From Sphingorhabdus sp. EL138 (lineage in GTDB: Bacteria > Pseudomonadota > Alphaproteobacteria > Sphingomonadales > Sphingomonadaceae), in the NCBI RefSeq assembly GCF_945890115.1, contig NZ_CAMDCK010000010.1, forward strand, positions 1-33,305: 33,305 nucleotides of DNA. Reading direction: 5' to 3'. The position numbers were made by a program, and so were the translations under genes. The notes below the pieces were generated by a model. It did no database searches, was not told the DNA's origin, and saw only the letters and a program-made list of their open reading frames with translations. Positions 16,433-26,197 of the stretch are shown piece by piece (position 1 is the first letter of the stretch; each line of letters opens with the position of its first letter).

Positions 16433-16885
16433 ATGGAATCTGGAACGCGCGACGAAAGGCGGACCGATGCCACTATTGACACGCCCGACGCACATAATCG
16501 GGATTCGTTTACGATATCCGACCTATCAGTCGAATTTGAGGTAACCGCGCGGGCATTGCGTTTCTACGAGGATCAGGGTCTGATTTCGCCGGAACGTATG
16601 GGCTTGGCGCGCATTTATTCGAAGCGCGACCGGGCCCGGTTGGCGTGGATATTACGGGCAAAGCGCGTCGGGTTTAGCCTGGCCGAAATCCGCGAGATGA
16701 TCGATCTATATGACCTCAATGACGGCCGCAATATTCAGCGCCGCGTGACTATTGAAAAATGCCGCGACCGTATCAATCTTTTGAAGGCCCAGCGCGACGA
16801 TATCGAAAGCGCAATCAACGAGTTGACCGAATTTGTTTCAACGGTGGAACAGGTCGAAGCGGCGGAAAAATCCGCTGCGGCCTGA
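16433..16885 (+). CDS. MerR family transcriptional regulator (LiuR-like)
   Basis: This 150-residue regulator has a winged helix-turn-helix (about residues 26-95): FTISDLSVEFEVTARALRFYEDQGLISPER, then ARIYSKRDRARLAWILRAKRVGFSLAEIREMIDLYD, and a coiled-coil dimerisation helix (about 105-145). There is no Cys metal-binding loop, so it is unlikely to be a metal sensor. The first 24 residues are a charged, probably disordered extension. In proteobacteria MerR regulators of this kind (LiuR) control branched-chain amino acid and fatty acid catabolism, and the next gene, 31 bp downstream, is an acyl-CoA dehydrogenase. A palindrome at 16381-16398 probably mediates autoregulation and control of both genes. 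The effector is not predictable from sequence. Confidence 0.88.
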   Translation: MESGTRDERRTDATIDTPDAHNRDSFTISDLSVEFEVTARALRFYEDQGLISPERMGLARIYSKRDRARLAWILRAKRVGFSLAEIREMIDLYDLNDGRNIQRRVTIEKCRDRINLLKAQRDDIESAINELTEFVSTVEQVEAAEKSAAA

Positions 16886-16916
16886 GACCACTTCACTGCT
16901 ATTTTAAGGACCGAAA

Positions 16917-18716
16917 ATGCCAAGCTATACCGCCCCCGTTCGCGATATGCAGTTCATCCTCAACGAAGTTCTGGGTATCGAGCGCTATGCCAATCTGCCC
17001 GGGTTTGAAAATGCCAGCGCTGACATGATCGATGCGATCCTGACCGAAGGCGCAAAGTTTGTGGAAAACGTGCTTTTCCCCCTGAACCAAGTCGGTGACC
17101 TGCAAGGCTGCACCCGCCATGAGGATGGCAGCGTGACCACTCCTGATGGTTTCAAGGAAGCCTATAAGCTATATTGCGAAGGTGGCTGGGGCACATTGTC
17201 TGGCCCCGTGGAGTTTGGCGGGCAGGGCATGCCGCATATCGTTTCCATGGCCTTTGAAGAGCTGATGTCGAGTTCCAACATGGCGTTTGGTATGTACCCC
17301 GGTCTGACGCAGGGCGCTGTATCCGCGATTTTGGTCAAGGGCAGCGAAGAACAGAAGGTCAAATATGCGACGAACATGATTTCGGGCAAATGGGGCGGGA
17401 CAATGAACCTGACCGAGCCGCATTGTGGAACCGACCTTGGCCTTATTCGGACCAAGGCTGAACCCAATGGAGATGGCAGCTTTGCCATTTCCGGGACCAA
17501 GATTTTCATCTCGTCGGGTGAGCATGACCTTACTGAGAATATCATTCATCTGGTGCTCGCAAAAACACCAGGTGCACCGGACAGCGTGAAAGGTATATCG
17601 CTGTTCATCGTACCGAAATTCCTTGTAAATGACGACGGATCGCTTGGTGCACGCAATGCATTATCCTGTGGTTCGATTGAACATAAAATGGGCATTCACG
17701 GCAACGCCACCTGCGTCATGAATTATGACGGTGCCACCGGCTATTTGGTTGGCGAAGAGCATAAGGGCCTTGCGGCGATGTTTATCATGATGAATATCGC
17801 GCGGCTTGGCGTCGGGCAGCAGGGCTTGGGCATTGCAGAAGTCGCTTACCAAAATGCGGTTCATTATGCCCAAGACCGCCGTCAGGGCCGTGCACTGACT
17901 GGCCCGCAGGATTTGGACCAAAAAGCGGACACGTTGTTCGTCCACCCCGATGTGCGCCGCATGTTGATGGATGCAAAGTCGTTTACCGAGGGCATGCGCG
18001 CTTTGTGCCTGTGGGGCGCGTTGCAGGCCGATTTGCTGCATCATGCGCAAACCGAAGAAGAGCGGCAGACCGCCGACGATTTACTGTCTTTGCTGACACC
18101 CGTGATCAAAGGGTACGGCACGGACAAGGGCTATGAAGTCGCGACCAATGCGCAGCAGGTCTATGGCGGCCATGGCTACATCGCCGAATGGGGCATGGAG
18201 CAATATGTCCGCGATGCCCGCATTGCGATGATCTATGAAGGCACAAACGGTGTTCAAGCCATGGATCTCGTTGGCCGGAAACTCGCGCAAAATGGTGGCC
18301 GCGCCATTCAGGCGCTTTTCAAGATTGTGGATGAGGAATGCGCTGCTGCCAAGGATGGGCCGCTGACGGACTTGGCCATTCGTCTTGAGAAGGCCAATGG
18401 CGATTTGAAGGCGTCAACCATGTGGTTCATGCAAAATGGCATGGCCAATCCGAACAATATCGGCGCGGGCGCGCATCATTATATGCACATCATGGGCATC
18501 GTTGCGCTTGGCCTGCAATGGCTACGTATGGCGCAAAGCGCGCAAAAGGCATTGGATGCAGGCACAGGAAACGCGTCATTTTACCAAACCAAGCTGGTGA
18601 CGGCGCGTTATTTTGCGGAGCGTCACATGCCGGATTGTGGCGCGCTGCGTCGCAAGATTGAAGCGGGCAGCGAAGCGATCATGGCGCTAACGCCGGAAAT
18701 GTTCGCTGCGGCGTAA
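16917..18716 (+). CDS. Acyl-CoA dehydrogenase (DmdC/FadE-like, with C-terminal extension)
   Basis: This 599-residue FAD enzyme belongs to the long acyl-CoA dehydrogenase group annotated as FadE-like or 3-methylmercaptopropionyl-CoA dehydrogenase (DmdC). It removes two hydrogens from the alpha-beta carbons of an acyl-CoA and passes electrons to ETF. Visible are the FAD/substrate segment [19 protein letters not shown] and [17 protein letters not shown], the helical C-domain with [23 protein letters not shown] and the catalytic Glu in [18 protein letters not shown] (E441). The extra C-terminal domain (about 470-599) is normal for this group. AAGGA lies just before the ATG at 16917. It is co-directional with the MerR gene (31-bp gap) and ends at a strong terminator. 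Chain-length specificity cannot be told from sequence; beta-oxidation is the likeliest role. Confidence 0.92.
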   Translation: MPSYTAPVRDMQFILNEVLGIERYANLPGFENASADMIDAILTEGAKFVENVLFPLNQVGDLQGCTRHEDGSVTTPDGFKEAYKLYCEGGWGTLSGPVEFGGQGMPHIVSMAFEELMSSSNMAFGMYPGLTQGAVSAILVKGSEEQKVKYATNMISGKWGGTMNLTEPHCGTDLGLIRTKAEPNGDGSFAISGTKIFISSGEHDLTENIIHLVLAKTPGAPDSVKGISLFIVPKFLVNDDGSLGARNALSCGSIEHKMGIHGNATCVMNYDGATGYLVGEEHKGLAAMFIMMNIARLGVGQQGLGIAEVAYQNAVHYAQDRRQGRALTGPQDLDQKADTLFVHPDVRRMLMDAKSFTEGMRALCLWGALQADLLHHAQTEEERQTADDLLSLLTPVIKGYGTDKGYEVATNAQQVYGGHGYIAEWGMEQYVRDARIAMIYEGTNGVQAMDLVGRKLAQNGGRAIQALFKIVDEECAAAKDGPLTDLAIRLEKANGDLKASTMWFMQNGMANPNNIGAGAHHYMHIMGIVALGLQWLRMAQSAQKALDAGTGNASFYQTKLVTARYFAERHMPDCGALRRKIEAGSEAIMALTPEMFAAA

Positions 18717-18740
18717 ACACGCACTGCACCGTCAGAAAAC

Positions 18741-18772
18741 AAAATGCCGGGAAGCTGTGTCCCGGCATTTTT
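18741..18772. terminator. Bidirectional intrinsic terminator
   Basis: A perfect 12-bp stem (18741-18752 with 18760-18771) around a 7-base loop has A-rich and T-rich flanks, so it works on both strands. It lies between the convergent acyl-CoA dehydrogenase and cysK genes. Confidence 0.92.
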
Positions 18773-18775
18773 GGT

Positions 18776-19696
18776 TTATTCAACCGGCAAGAAATCCGGA
18801 ACTGATAGATAGCGTTCGCCGGTATCATAGTTGAAACCAAGTATGCGGCTTCCGGCGCGGAGTTCGGGCAGTTTCTGGGCAATCGCAGCCAGCGTTGCGC
18901 CCGATGAAATGCCCACCAACATGCCCTCTTCGCGCGCGGCGCGGCGGGCGGTTTCTTTGGCATTTTCGGGATCGACCTGAATGACCCCGTCAAGCAAAGC
19001 CGTATGTAAGTTTGCCGGTATAAACCCTGCGCCAATTCCTTGGATCGCATGTGGACCCGGTTGCCCGCCGCTGATGACGGGGGACAATGTTGGCTCAACC
19101 GCAAACACTTTCAGATTTGGCCACGCCTTTTTCAAAACTTCTGCGCAACCCGTGATATGCCCACCTGTGCCGACGCCCGTAATCATGACGTCGATGGGGG
19201 TGTCGGCAAAATCTTCTAATATCTCCAGCGCGGTTGTGCGCACATGGACGTCGATATTGGCGGGGTTTTCGAATTGCTGTGGCATCCATGAATTTGTGGT
19301 TTGTGATACCAGTTCAAGCGCGCGTTCAATCGCGCCCTTCATGCCCTTTTCACGTGGGGTGAGGTCAAACGACGCGCCATAAGCCAGCATCAAGCGGCGA
19401 CGCTCCAGCGACATGGATTCGGGCATGACGAGGATAAGTTTGTAACCCTTGACCGCTGCCACCATGGCAAGGCCAACGCCCGTATTGCCGGAGGTCGGTT
19501 CAATGATTGTGCCGCCGGGTTTAAGGCTACCGTCTTTTTCGGCTGCTTCTATCATGGCCAAGCCAATGCGGTCCTTAATCGACCCACCGGGGTTTGACCG
19601 TTCCGATTTAATCCAGACCTCTGCATTCGGGAACATACGTCCCATGCGAATATGCGGACTATTCCCAATGGTTTCGAGGATCGATTGTGCTTTCAT
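18776..19696 (-). CDS. cysK: Cysteine synthase A (O-acetylserine sulfhydrylase)
   Basis: CysK makes cysteine from O-acetylserine and sulfide using PLP. The 306-residue protein has the PLP lysine in NPGGSIKDR (K41), the substrate loop PTSGNTGVG (about 68-76), the phosphate-binding [10 protein letters not shown] (about 175-184) and [10 protein letters not shown] near the C-terminus. Length and motifs match CysK better than CysM or cystathionine beta-synthase. The ATG at 19696 overlaps the stop of the upstream MFS gene by four bases (ATGA), so the two are probably co-transcribed and coupled; the MFS partner might export cysteine, its precursors or something unrelated. Transcription ends at the hairpin 18741-18772. 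Confidence 0.95.
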   Translation of the reverse strand: MKAQSILETIGNSPHIRMGRMFPNAEVWIKSERSNPGGSIKDRIGLAMIEAAEKDGSLKPGGTIIEPTSGNTGVGLAMVAAVKGYKLILVMPESMSLERRRLMLAYGASFDLTPREKGMKGAIERALELVSQTTNSWMPQQFENPANIDVHVRTTALEILEDFADTPIDVMITGVGTGGHITGCAEVLKKAWPNLKVFAVEPTLSPVISGGQPGPHAIQGIGAGFIPANLHTALLDGVIQVDPENAKETARRAAREEGMLVGISSGATLAAIAQKLPELRAGSRILGFNYDTGERYLSVPDFLPVE

Positions 19697-21021
19697 GGAC
19701 TTTTTCCTCTATATTGTGGTTCGAAACTGCGGGCGTTTTTAAGCTCGGGGAATAACCCTGCCCAAATGGCTGTAACGAATATGGCACCAGCGCCACCAAA
19801 TACAACTGCGCCGACGGGACCAAGCACCGCTGCGGCCAAACCGGATTGTAATTCGCCCAATTCGTTGGACGCGGAAATGGCGAGGCCGGACACTGAACTC
19901 ACGCGGCCGCGCATTTTGTCCGGTGTGTTGAGTTGCACGAGGGATGAGCGCACATAAACGGACAGCATGTCCGACGCGCCAAGCACGATGAGCATGACCA
20001 AAGCGACTGCCATGCCGGCCCCCATGTTCAAGAAGCCAATTTCAGCATTGCCAAACACGCGCGCGCCGATTTCATGGCTCAGGCCGAAGCCAATGGTCGC
20101 AATCCCGAATATGACCACGGCCCACAGCATTTTAGCGCCAACATTATGGCGCAGCGGGCGGAAGGTGAGCAGGAGTGCCACCACTGAAGCGCCTATAGCA
20201 GGTGCCGCGCGCAATTGGCCAAGCCCGTCCGGTCCCACCATTAATATGTCGCGCGCATAGACGGGAAGCATGGCCGTTGCGCCCGCCAGCAACACCGCAA
20301 ACAGGTCAAGCGTTATGGCCCCCAATAAGAAGCGTTCCGACCACGTATAACGTATGCCATCGATCATTTGGCGGATGGGGTGGATCTTCTTTTCCATCGG
20401 CGGCGGGTAGACTGGCCGAACGCAGCTGAGGCTGATGGTCGCCATCAACATGAGGCCAGCCGATGCAAAATAGGGCAGTGACGGATGTGCGGCGAACATC
20501 AGGCCGCCTGCCGCAGGGCCGATCACGGAACCGATCTGCCAAGCAATGGAGCTTAAGGCAATCGCGCGCGGTAGGGATGCGGGCGGCACGATGTTGGGGC
20601 CAATCGCCGACATGGACGGCCCGACAAAAACGCGTGCGACGCCGTGCAAGGCTGCAAATAGGAAGAGGAGTGGCAGGGTCAGTCCGTCAATGAAGGTGAA
20701 CCAACCCAAAGCAAGCGCGACCATCATATCTATGCTATTGGCGAGCCGCGCCACAGTCCGCCGTTCCCAGCGATCTGCGGCCCATCCCGCCACCGGCGTC
20801 AGCAGCGCCAGCGGAACGAACTGCACCAGCCCCAATAGGCCCAGTTGCAACGAAGCCTCGCGAATGGACATGCCATAATCGCTGCGTGCGATATCATAGG
20901 CCTGATAACCGATGACAACGACCATCCCCATCGTCGCAAGCACCGCCATAAACCGCGCCATCCAGTAAAAGCGGAAGTCCGCAATTTTAAGCGGGTGGAT
21001 TTCAGCAGGTGTGTCGGACAT
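19693..21021 (-). CDS. MFS transporter (EntS/MFS_3-type exporter)
   Basis: This 442-residue protein has about 12 hydrophobic helices split by a basic central loop ([24 protein letters not shown], about 205-230, written here in part). The first loop contains [15 protein letters not shown], the MFS loop 2-3 motif. The overall pattern ([18 protein letters not shown] at the N-terminus, [43 protein letters not shown]) is that of the MFS_3/EntS-like group of exporters. The substrate is unknown. The ATG at 21021 is preferred over an upstream TTG at 21048. The gene ends in a four-base overlap with cysK, so a link to cysteine or sulfur metabolism is possible but unproven. Confidence 0.87.
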   Translation of the reverse strand: MSDTPAEIHPLKIADFRFYWMARFMAVLATMGMVVVIGYQAYDIARSDYGMSIREASLQLGLLGLVQFVPLALLTPVAGWAADRWERRTVARLANSIDMMVALALGWFTFIDGLTLPLLFLFAALHGVARVFVGPSMSAIGPNIVPPASLPRAIALSSIAWQIGSVIGPAAGGLMFAAHPSLPYFASAGLMLMATISLSCVRPVYPPPMEKKIHPIRQMIDGIRYTWSERFLLGAITLDLFAVLLAGATAMLPVYARDILMVGPDGLGQLRAAPAIGASVVALLLTFRPLRHNVGAKMLWAVVIFGIATIGFGLSHEIGARVFGNAEIGFLNMGAGMAVALVMLIVLGASDMLSVYVRSSLVQLNTPDKMRGRVSSVSGLAISASNELGELQSGLAAAVLGPVGAVVFGGAGAIFVTAIWAGLFPELKNARSFEPQYRGKSP

Positions 21022-21107
21022 GTTCTGAGCGCCTATCGGCTTGCGCAAGCAAGTGCAAGGCGCGGACGTTTATTCGCTGACAAAGCTGTATTTATATGCT
21101 GCGCCGA

Positions 21108-22250
21108 CTAACCCGCATCTTCCGGAACGCCGTGATAATCATTGATCGTTTCGAATATCGCCGTCAGCGCGGCGCGTTCGTCCAACGATATTTCAGGACG
21201 CCAAATTTCGAACAGCAAAATGACCCGCGTTTCGTCGCTTTTATTCCATGCCTCATGTTCAAAACTGTCATCGAAAATCAACGCTTCGCCTGCACGCCAG
21301 CTTCGTGTCTCATTGCCGACGCGAAGGGCGCAACCCTGCGGGACGATTAACGGAATGTGGCAGATGAGGCGGGTGTTCAACAGGCCATGATGCGGCTGAA
21401 TATGCGTGTCTGGTTTCAGTAAGGACCATAATGCAATCGGTGACCTCTGGTCGATCAGCGGCATCGGCGCATGTGCCAAAGCCTGCATAGTAACGGGACA
21501 GCGCGCAGCGTTTTCGGGCACAATTGCGCCATTACGCCAAAAATAATACGCCCCCCATTTGGGATCGTTCATCAGCGGATTGGCCGCAAGCGGCCGGTCC
21601 GCATGTGCCTCCACATAAGGTGCAAAATCATTGCCATCCGCCAACACAGCGCGCAGTTCAGCTTGCATTTCTGGCACGGCGGCCTCGATTTCCGTCAGCC
21701 ACGGGAATTCATCGCGCTCGTAAAATTGCCGTTGCGGCAGTCCTGGAAAATAAAAGCTTGAAGGCTGCTGCAGATAAAGCTGCTTTCGGCCCAGCAGCAT
21801 ATCGACGGCAGTTCCGACCCTGCCATCGCGCGTGAGGCCAGCCTGTTCCAGCCCGTCAATCAAATGCTGTTCAAACTTGACCTGCACTTGCCCGATAAAA
21901 TCGCGCGCACGGTTGAGCATTGGGTGGAAAGCGGTCGGCACGTTCGGGGTGGTTGCCGCTTGATTGAGCGCGGCTTGAAAGAAGGCATTCGCCGCGCGGT
22001 CATCGCCCATCCGCGCCTTTAACTCGCCCGACAAGATCAATGCAGGCAGGTTGCGTGGTTCCAATAGCAGCAGGCGCTGTAATGCTGCCTCTTCGTCTAT
22101 CACGTTGCCGAGTAGGTTGCATGCCTGCGCCAGCAGCAACCAAGGCATTTCACTTTCCGGAAGCTCCGCCAGCAAGCGTTGCGCACGCGCGCCGTCGCGC
22201 CGCTGAACCGCCGCTCTGGCGTCATTGATGAGATTGGAATTCCCTGCCAT
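21108..22250 (-). CDS. Aspartyl/asparaginyl beta-hydroxylase domain protein with TPR-like N-terminus
   Basis: The 380-residue protein has a helical TPR-like N-terminus (about residues 8-100: NDARAAVQRRDGARAQRLLAEL, LQRLLLLEPRNLPALILSGELKARMGDD shown in part) and a C-terminal Fe(II)/2-oxoglutarate dioxygenase domain (about 210-355). Metal ligands are likely His288 (QPHHGLLNTRL) and His332 (DDSFEHEAWN), with Arg342 ten residues later binding 2-oxoglutarate, the same spacing as in human AspH. AspH enzymes replace the usual second-shell carboxylate by water, so the absent HxD is expected. Bacterial substrates include lipid A acyl chains (LpxO) and proteins; no neighbour indicates which. No membrane helix or signal is seen, so it is probably cytoplasmic. 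No clear ribosome site precedes the ATG at 22250. Confidence 0.88.
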   Translation of the reverse strand: MAGNSNLINDARAAVQRRDGARAQRLLAELPESEMPWLLLAQACNLLGNVIDEEAALQRLLLLEPRNLPALILSGELKARMGDDRAANAFFQAALNQAATTPNVPTAFHPMLNRARDFIGQVQVKFEQHLIDGLEQAGLTRDGRVGTAVDMLLGRKQLYLQQPSSFYFPGLPQRQFYERDEFPWLTEIEAAVPEMQAELRAVLADGNDFAPYVEAHADRPLAANPLMNDPKWGAYYFWRNGAIVPENAARCPVTMQALAHAPMPLIDQRSPIALWSLLKPDTHIQPHHGLLNTRLICHIPLIVPQGCALRVGNETRSWRAGEALIFDDSFEHEAWNKSDETRVILLFEIWRPEISLDERAALTAIFETINDYHGVPEDAG

Positions 22251-22303
22251 GCGTCACTTTAACCGCAAGCAACGCGCCTTTACCAGCCTTATCATGGACC
22301 TAT

Positions 22304-24607
22304 TCACCCCAAGCTGACAAAGCTGTCCATTACCCGCTTACGGCCAGCTTGTTCAAAATCGATCTCCAACTTGTTGCCCTCAATCAAGATAATTGCGCCA
22401 TAGCCGAATTTTTCGTGGAAAACGCGCAGACCAATGCCGAGGTCGCTTCGGCCCATGTTCCCAAGACTGACGGCGCTGCGGGTATTTTCGGCTATGCGCT
22501 GCGGGCGGGGGTTGAAGCCACCCGAGGTAGCGGCGCGTTGCCAGCCTGGGCCGCGCGCATTGCTTCGCCCTTGGTTGGCGGCGGCCAGATGCGCGAACGG
22601 GTCGGTCTGTTCGCTCCAGTTCGCCCGCCATAAGGATGCGCCGCCCGTCATGGTCTGTTCAGCTTCGATATGGTCGATCGGCAACTCTTCAATAAAACGG
22701 CTTGGGATGCTGCTGGTCCATTGGCCATAAATCCGGCGGTTTGCGGCATGGATGATGGTGCATTTGCGCTTGGCGCGGGTGATCGCGACATAAGCCAAGC
22801 GGCGCTCTTCCTCCAATGACGCAAGGCCGCCTTCGTCCAACGCGCGTTGCGATGGGAAAATGCCTTCTTCCCACCCGACCAAGAAGACATTGTCATATTC
22901 AAGGCCCTTGGCGGCGTGGATGGTCATGATGGTGACACTGGCGCCTGTGTCGCCGCGATCATTGTCCATGACAAGGCTGACATGTTCAAGGAATTCGCCC
23001 AGGGTCTCATATTCTTCCATCGCGCGGGCAAGTTCGTTCAGATTTTCTAGGCGGCCCGATGCCTCAACGCTGCGTTCAGCTTGCAAGACGGCGGTATAGC
23101 CGCTCTCGTCCAATATTAGCCGTGTCAGATTGGCCGGCGACATCGTCGCGGCCTCGTCCCGCCAGCGGGCAATGTCGACCACAAGGTCCGCAAGCGATTT
23201 GCGTGCCTTGCCCGTCAGTTCGTCGGTTCCGACCAGACGCGCGGCAGCAACCGACAAAGGCGCACGTTCTGCGCGGGCCACGATATGGATTTTTTCGACC
23301 GCCTTGTCGCCAATGCCGCGCTTGGGCACGTTGACGATCCGTTCGAACGCAAGGTCGTCGGCGGGCTGATTAACGATGCGTAAATAGGCAATGGCATCGC
23401 GAATTTCGGCACGTTCGTAGAAACGAAAACCACCGACGATCCGGTAATTAACGCCAATTTGTATGAAGCGGTCTTCAAATTCACGGGTCTGGTGCTGCGC
23501 GCGGACGAGAATGGCGATGCTGTCCAGACTTTCGCCCTTATACTGGATGGCCTCAATTTCTTCACCGACGCGGCGGGCCTCTTCAGGGCCGTCCCAAACG
23601 CCGATGATCCGAACCTTTTCGCCATCGTCCAATTCGGTCCATAACGTCTTGCCAAGCCGTGTGCTGTTGGCATCGATCAGGCCTGATGCAGCCGCAAGAA
23701 TATGCGGTGTGCTGCGGTAATTCTGTTCCAGCTTGATTGTCTTTGCGCCCGGGAAATCCTTTTCAAAGCGCAAAATATTCGCAACTTCCGCGCCGCGCCA
23801 TGAATAGATGCTTTGGTCATCATCGCCGACACAGCAGATATTTTTGCGCTTCTGCGCCAGCAATCGCAGCCAGAGATATTGGACGGCGTTTGTGTCCTGA
23901 TATTCGTCGACGAGGATATATTTGAACTGCGCCTGATATTTTTCGAGAATGTCCCGGTTGTTCTTCAACAGGTTCAGGCCATGCAACAACAAATCGCCAA
24001 AGTCGCAGGCATTCAATGCCAGCAACCGCGCCTGATATAGCGCATATATATGCTGCCCTTTGCCGTTGGCGAAAGCTTCATTATCGGCGGCATCCAAATC
24101 AGCAGGGGATTTGCCCGCATTCTTCCATTTGTCGAGCAAGCTCGCAAGTCCGCGCGCGGGGAAGCGTTTCTCGTCCAAATCCTCAGACTGAATGAGCTGC
24201 TTTAACAGCCGAAGCTGATCATCTGTATCGATGATCGTAAAGTTGCTTTGCAGGCCAATGACTTCGGCGTGGCGGCGCAGCAGTTTTGCGCCAATGCTGT
24301 GAAAGGTGCCAAGCCACGGCATCCCCTCGACTGCGGAACCCACCATTGCGCCAATGCGCTCCCGCATTTCGCGCGCTGCCTTATTGGTGAAGGTGACGGC
24401 AAGGATTTCCGACGGCCATGCTTTGCGTGTATATAATATCTGAGCGATACGAGCGGTCAGCGCGGCCGTTTTGCCCGTGCCTGCGCCCGCCAGCAGGAGC
24501 AGTGGGCCTTCGGTCGTCAGCACAGCTTCACGCTGCGGCGGGTTTAACCCGCGCAACCAAGGTGGTTCCGTTTGCGGCGGCTCAGTCTGGACCTCAATTT
24601 CGGACAT
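22304..24607 (-). CDS. UvrD/PcrA-type ATP-dependent 3'-5' DNA helicase
   Basis: This 767-residue superfamily 1A helicase unwinds DNA in repair and clears replication or transcription blocks. Motifs in order: Q motif LNPPQREAV (21-29), Walker A AGAGTGKT (40-47), Ia AVTFTNKAAREM, II VDEYQDTN, III GDDDQSIYSWRGA, IV EQNYRST, V TIHAAKGLEYDNVFLVG and VI YVAITRAKRKC. The C-terminal ~110 residues end in a Tudor-like fold (LRVFHEKFGYGAIILIEGNKLEIDFEQAGRKRVMDSFV, given in part) as in UvrD/PcrA, which binds RNA polymerase. Start ATG 24607 is chosen over an upstream TTG. Length fits PcrA/UvrD rather than Rep or RecB. It stands between the hydroxylase gene and rsmD on the same strand. Confidence 0.95.
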   Translation of the reverse strand: MSEIEVQTEPPQTEPPWLRGLNPPQREAVLTTEGPLLLLAGAGTGKTAALTARIAQILYTRKAWPSEILAVTFTNKAAREMRERIGAMVGSAVEGMPWLGTFHSIGAKLLRRHAEVIGLQSNFTIIDTDDQLRLLKQLIQSEDLDEKRFPARGLASLLDKWKNAGKSPADLDAADNEAFANGKGQHIYALYQARLLALNACDFGDLLLHGLNLLKNNRDILEKYQAQFKYILVDEYQDTNAVQYLWLRLLAQKRKNICCVGDDDQSIYSWRGAEVANILRFEKDFPGAKTIKLEQNYRSTPHILAAASGLIDANSTRLGKTLWTELDDGEKVRIIGVWDGPEEARRVGEEIEAIQYKGESLDSIAILVRAQHQTREFEDRFIQIGVNYRIVGGFRFYERAEIRDAIAYLRIVNQPADDLAFERIVNVPKRGIGDKAVEKIHIVARAERAPLSVAAARLVGTDELTGKARKSLADLVVDIARWRDEAATMSPANLTRLILDESGYTAVLQAERSVEASGRLENLNELARAMEEYETLGEFLEHVSLVMDNDRGDTGASVTIMTIHAAKGLEYDNVFLVGWEEGIFPSQRALDEGGLASLEEERRLAYVAITRAKRKCTIIHAANRRIYGQWTSSIPSRFIEELPIDHIEAEQTMTGGASLWRANWSEQTDPFAHLAAANQGRSNARGPGWQRAATSGGFNPRPQRIAENTRSAVSLGNMGRSDLGIGLRVFHEKFGYGAIILIEGNKLEIDFEQAGRKRVMDSFVSLG

Positions 24608-24696
24608 GTGCGAACAGGTAGGGAACAACGCGACGAACTGCAAGCGCTGTTCGATTAGCTGGCTGAACTATAATGCGCCGCAAGGCGCGCGCGCCG

Positions 24697-25245
24697 TTAA
24701 ATGGCCGCAGGCCGCAATAATGTTAGTTTTGCCTTGCCGACATTGCGAACGGTGTCGATCGTGAAACCCTTCACATCAATTTCTTCTTTTATGCTGGTTT
24801 CGACGCTGATCCATGCAGATGGGGCAAACCAGCCAAAGCGGACCAATTTATCGAGCGCGACTGAACCCGCGCCGCTCAAATAAGGCGGATCCATCAGGAC
24901 AATATCAGCTGGCTTTATTGCGGTGCCGAGCGACAATACCGAGGATTTACGCACGTCGCTTTGGTCTTTTGCGCCAAGTTTGTTGATATTTACGGCAAGC
25001 GCGTCGAGTGCGAGTGCATCCTGCTCCACAAAGGTGCAGTGTACCGCGCCGCGCGACAATGCTTCAAGCCCGAGCGCGCCAGACCCGGCAAATAGGTCCA
25101 ATACACGCAAATCTTCAAAAGACCCCAGCCGACTGGTCAGCATGGAGAATAATGTCTCCCGCGTGCGGTCTGCGGTTGGGCGGGTGGTATCGCCCTTTGG
25201 TGCTATCAATGGGCGAGAGCGCCACTGGCCGGAAATGATCCGCAT
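24697..25245 (-). CDS. rsmD: 16S rRNA (guanine(966)-N(2))-methyltransferase
   Basis: RsmD methylates G966 of 16S rRNA in the assembled small subunit using S-adenosylmethionine. The 182-residue length is typical. The N-terminus MRIISGQWRSRPLIAP is canonical, with RPTADRTRETLF at 22-33, SAM motif I VLDLFAGSGALGLEALSRGA (48-67) and the catalytic DPPY at 119-122. The start has a perfect GGGAGG site seven bases upstream, and that site is one arm of an 11-bp inverted repeat (25253-25279), so its accessibility could be controlled by RNA folding. The upstream gene is the RluB-type pseudouridine synthase 97 bp away, so two ribosomal RNA modification genes may be co-transcribed. Confidence 0.95.
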   Translation of the reverse strand: MRIISGQWRSRPLIAPKGDTTRPTADRTRETLFSMLTSRLGSFEDLRVLDLFAGSGALGLEALSRGAVHCTFVEQDALALDALAVNINKLGAKDQSDVRKSSVLSLGTAIKPADIVLMDPPYLSGAGSVALDKLVRFGWFAPSAWISVETSIKEEIDVKGFTIDTVRNVGKAKLTLLRPAAI

Positions 25246-25252
25246 GTTTATG

Positions 25253-25303
25253 CCTCCCTATCGACTTGCGATGGGGAGGTGGCAGCCGGAGCGGAAGCTC
25301 CGG
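25253..25303 (-). promoter_or_regulatory. Hairpins in the rsmD leader, one masking its ribosome binding site
   Basis: Read on the minus strand, the arm at 25279-25269 pairs with 25263-25253 (10 of 11 positions, loop five bases); the second arm contains the GGGAGG of rsmD. A second hairpin at 25303-25286 (arms CCGGAGC/GCTCCGG, four-base loop) followed by GTCAT-type sequence resembles another REP-like unit. Confidence 0.5.
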
Positions 25304-25342
25304 ATGACGGAGGGGCGCTCTTCCTACGCATTTCAAGGAAAA

Positions 25343-26188
25343 TCACTTCAACGTCTTTCGAAATTCAATCAGGTCCACGCGGCGCACTTCGCCGACGGTG
25401 CCCGGCGCAAGCTCGCCCAGCACGAACGGGCCATAACGCGTGCGGATCAGGCGGCTGACTTCAAGTCCCAAATGTTCCAGCACGCGGCGGACTTCGCGGT
25501 TCTTGCCTTCCGTCAACGTCATTTCGACCCAGCCATTGCGGCCCGTACGGCGTTCCAGATTGGCGTCGATCTTGCCATATTTCACGCCCTCAATCTCGAT
25601 ACCGTGAATGAGTTCCTCAAGCTGTTCCTGACTGACATCGCCAAAGCAACGCGCGCGATAGGTGCGTTCAACACCGGTGGACGGCAATTCCATCTGGCGT
25701 TTGAATTCGCCATCATTGGTCAGCAACAATAAGCCTTCGGTGTTGAGATCGAGCCGGCCAATCGGCATCAGGCGCGGCAAGTCTTTTGGCAGAACATCAT
25801 AGATCGTCTTGCGCCCGCTAAAGTCACGTTCGGCGGTCAAGCAGCCTTCGGGTTTGTGGAACATGTAAAGCTGCGTTGGCGCAGGCTGACCCACGGCCTT
25901 GCCATCCACCGCAACCCCGTGCAGCGATTTCAGCAGGGTTGCGGGCGTTTCCACCTTTTCATTGTTCAGCGTGACACGGCCATCGGCAATCATGCGTTCG
26001 ATTTCGCGCCGCGACGCAACGCCCGCGCGCGCGAGCAGCTTTGCAATGCGTTCCTCACCATCCTTACGTTCCAAAGCGCCCTTGCTAGGGCCAGCATTTG
26101 GGTTGGGTTTACGCGACGGTTTACTGTCCCAACGCAGACGCGGTGGCTTGGCGGGACGGGCAGGTGCTTTTGACGGAGGTTTAACCAT
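25343..26188 (-). CDS. rluB: Pseudouridine synthase, RluB/RsuA family
   Basis: This 280-residue enzyme isomerises uridine to pseudouridine in ribosomal RNA (RluB acts on 23S U2605 in E. coli). The first ~45 residues are Lys/Pro/Arg-rich and probably disordered. An S4 RNA-binding domain follows (about 46-105: RIAKLLARAGVASRREIERM) and then the catalytic domain, with the nucleophile Asp147 in GRLDLNTEGLLLLTNDG and the family end GKNREVRRVLEHLG. The basic extension plus S4 domain favours RluB over RsuA or RluE. Start ATG 26188 is chosen; an upstream in-frame ATG at 26224 would translate a palindrome (26198-26218) and has no ribosome site. It is divergent from the AmpG-type gene. Confidence 0.9.
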   Translation of the reverse strand: MVKPPSKAPARPAKPPRLRWDSKPSRKPNPNAGPSKGALERKDGEERIAKLLARAGVASRREIERMIADGRVTLNNEKVETPATLLKSLHGVAVDGKAVGQPAPTQLYMFHKPEGCLTAERDFSGRKTIYDVLPKDLPRLMPIGRLDLNTEGLLLLTNDGEFKRQMELPSTGVERTYRARCFGDVSQEQLEELIHGIEIEGVKYGKIDANLERRTGRNGWVEMTLTEGKNREVRRVLEHLGLEVSRLIRTRYGPFVLGELAPGTVGEVRRVDLIEFRKTLK

Positions 26189-26197
26189 GTCCGCGCC

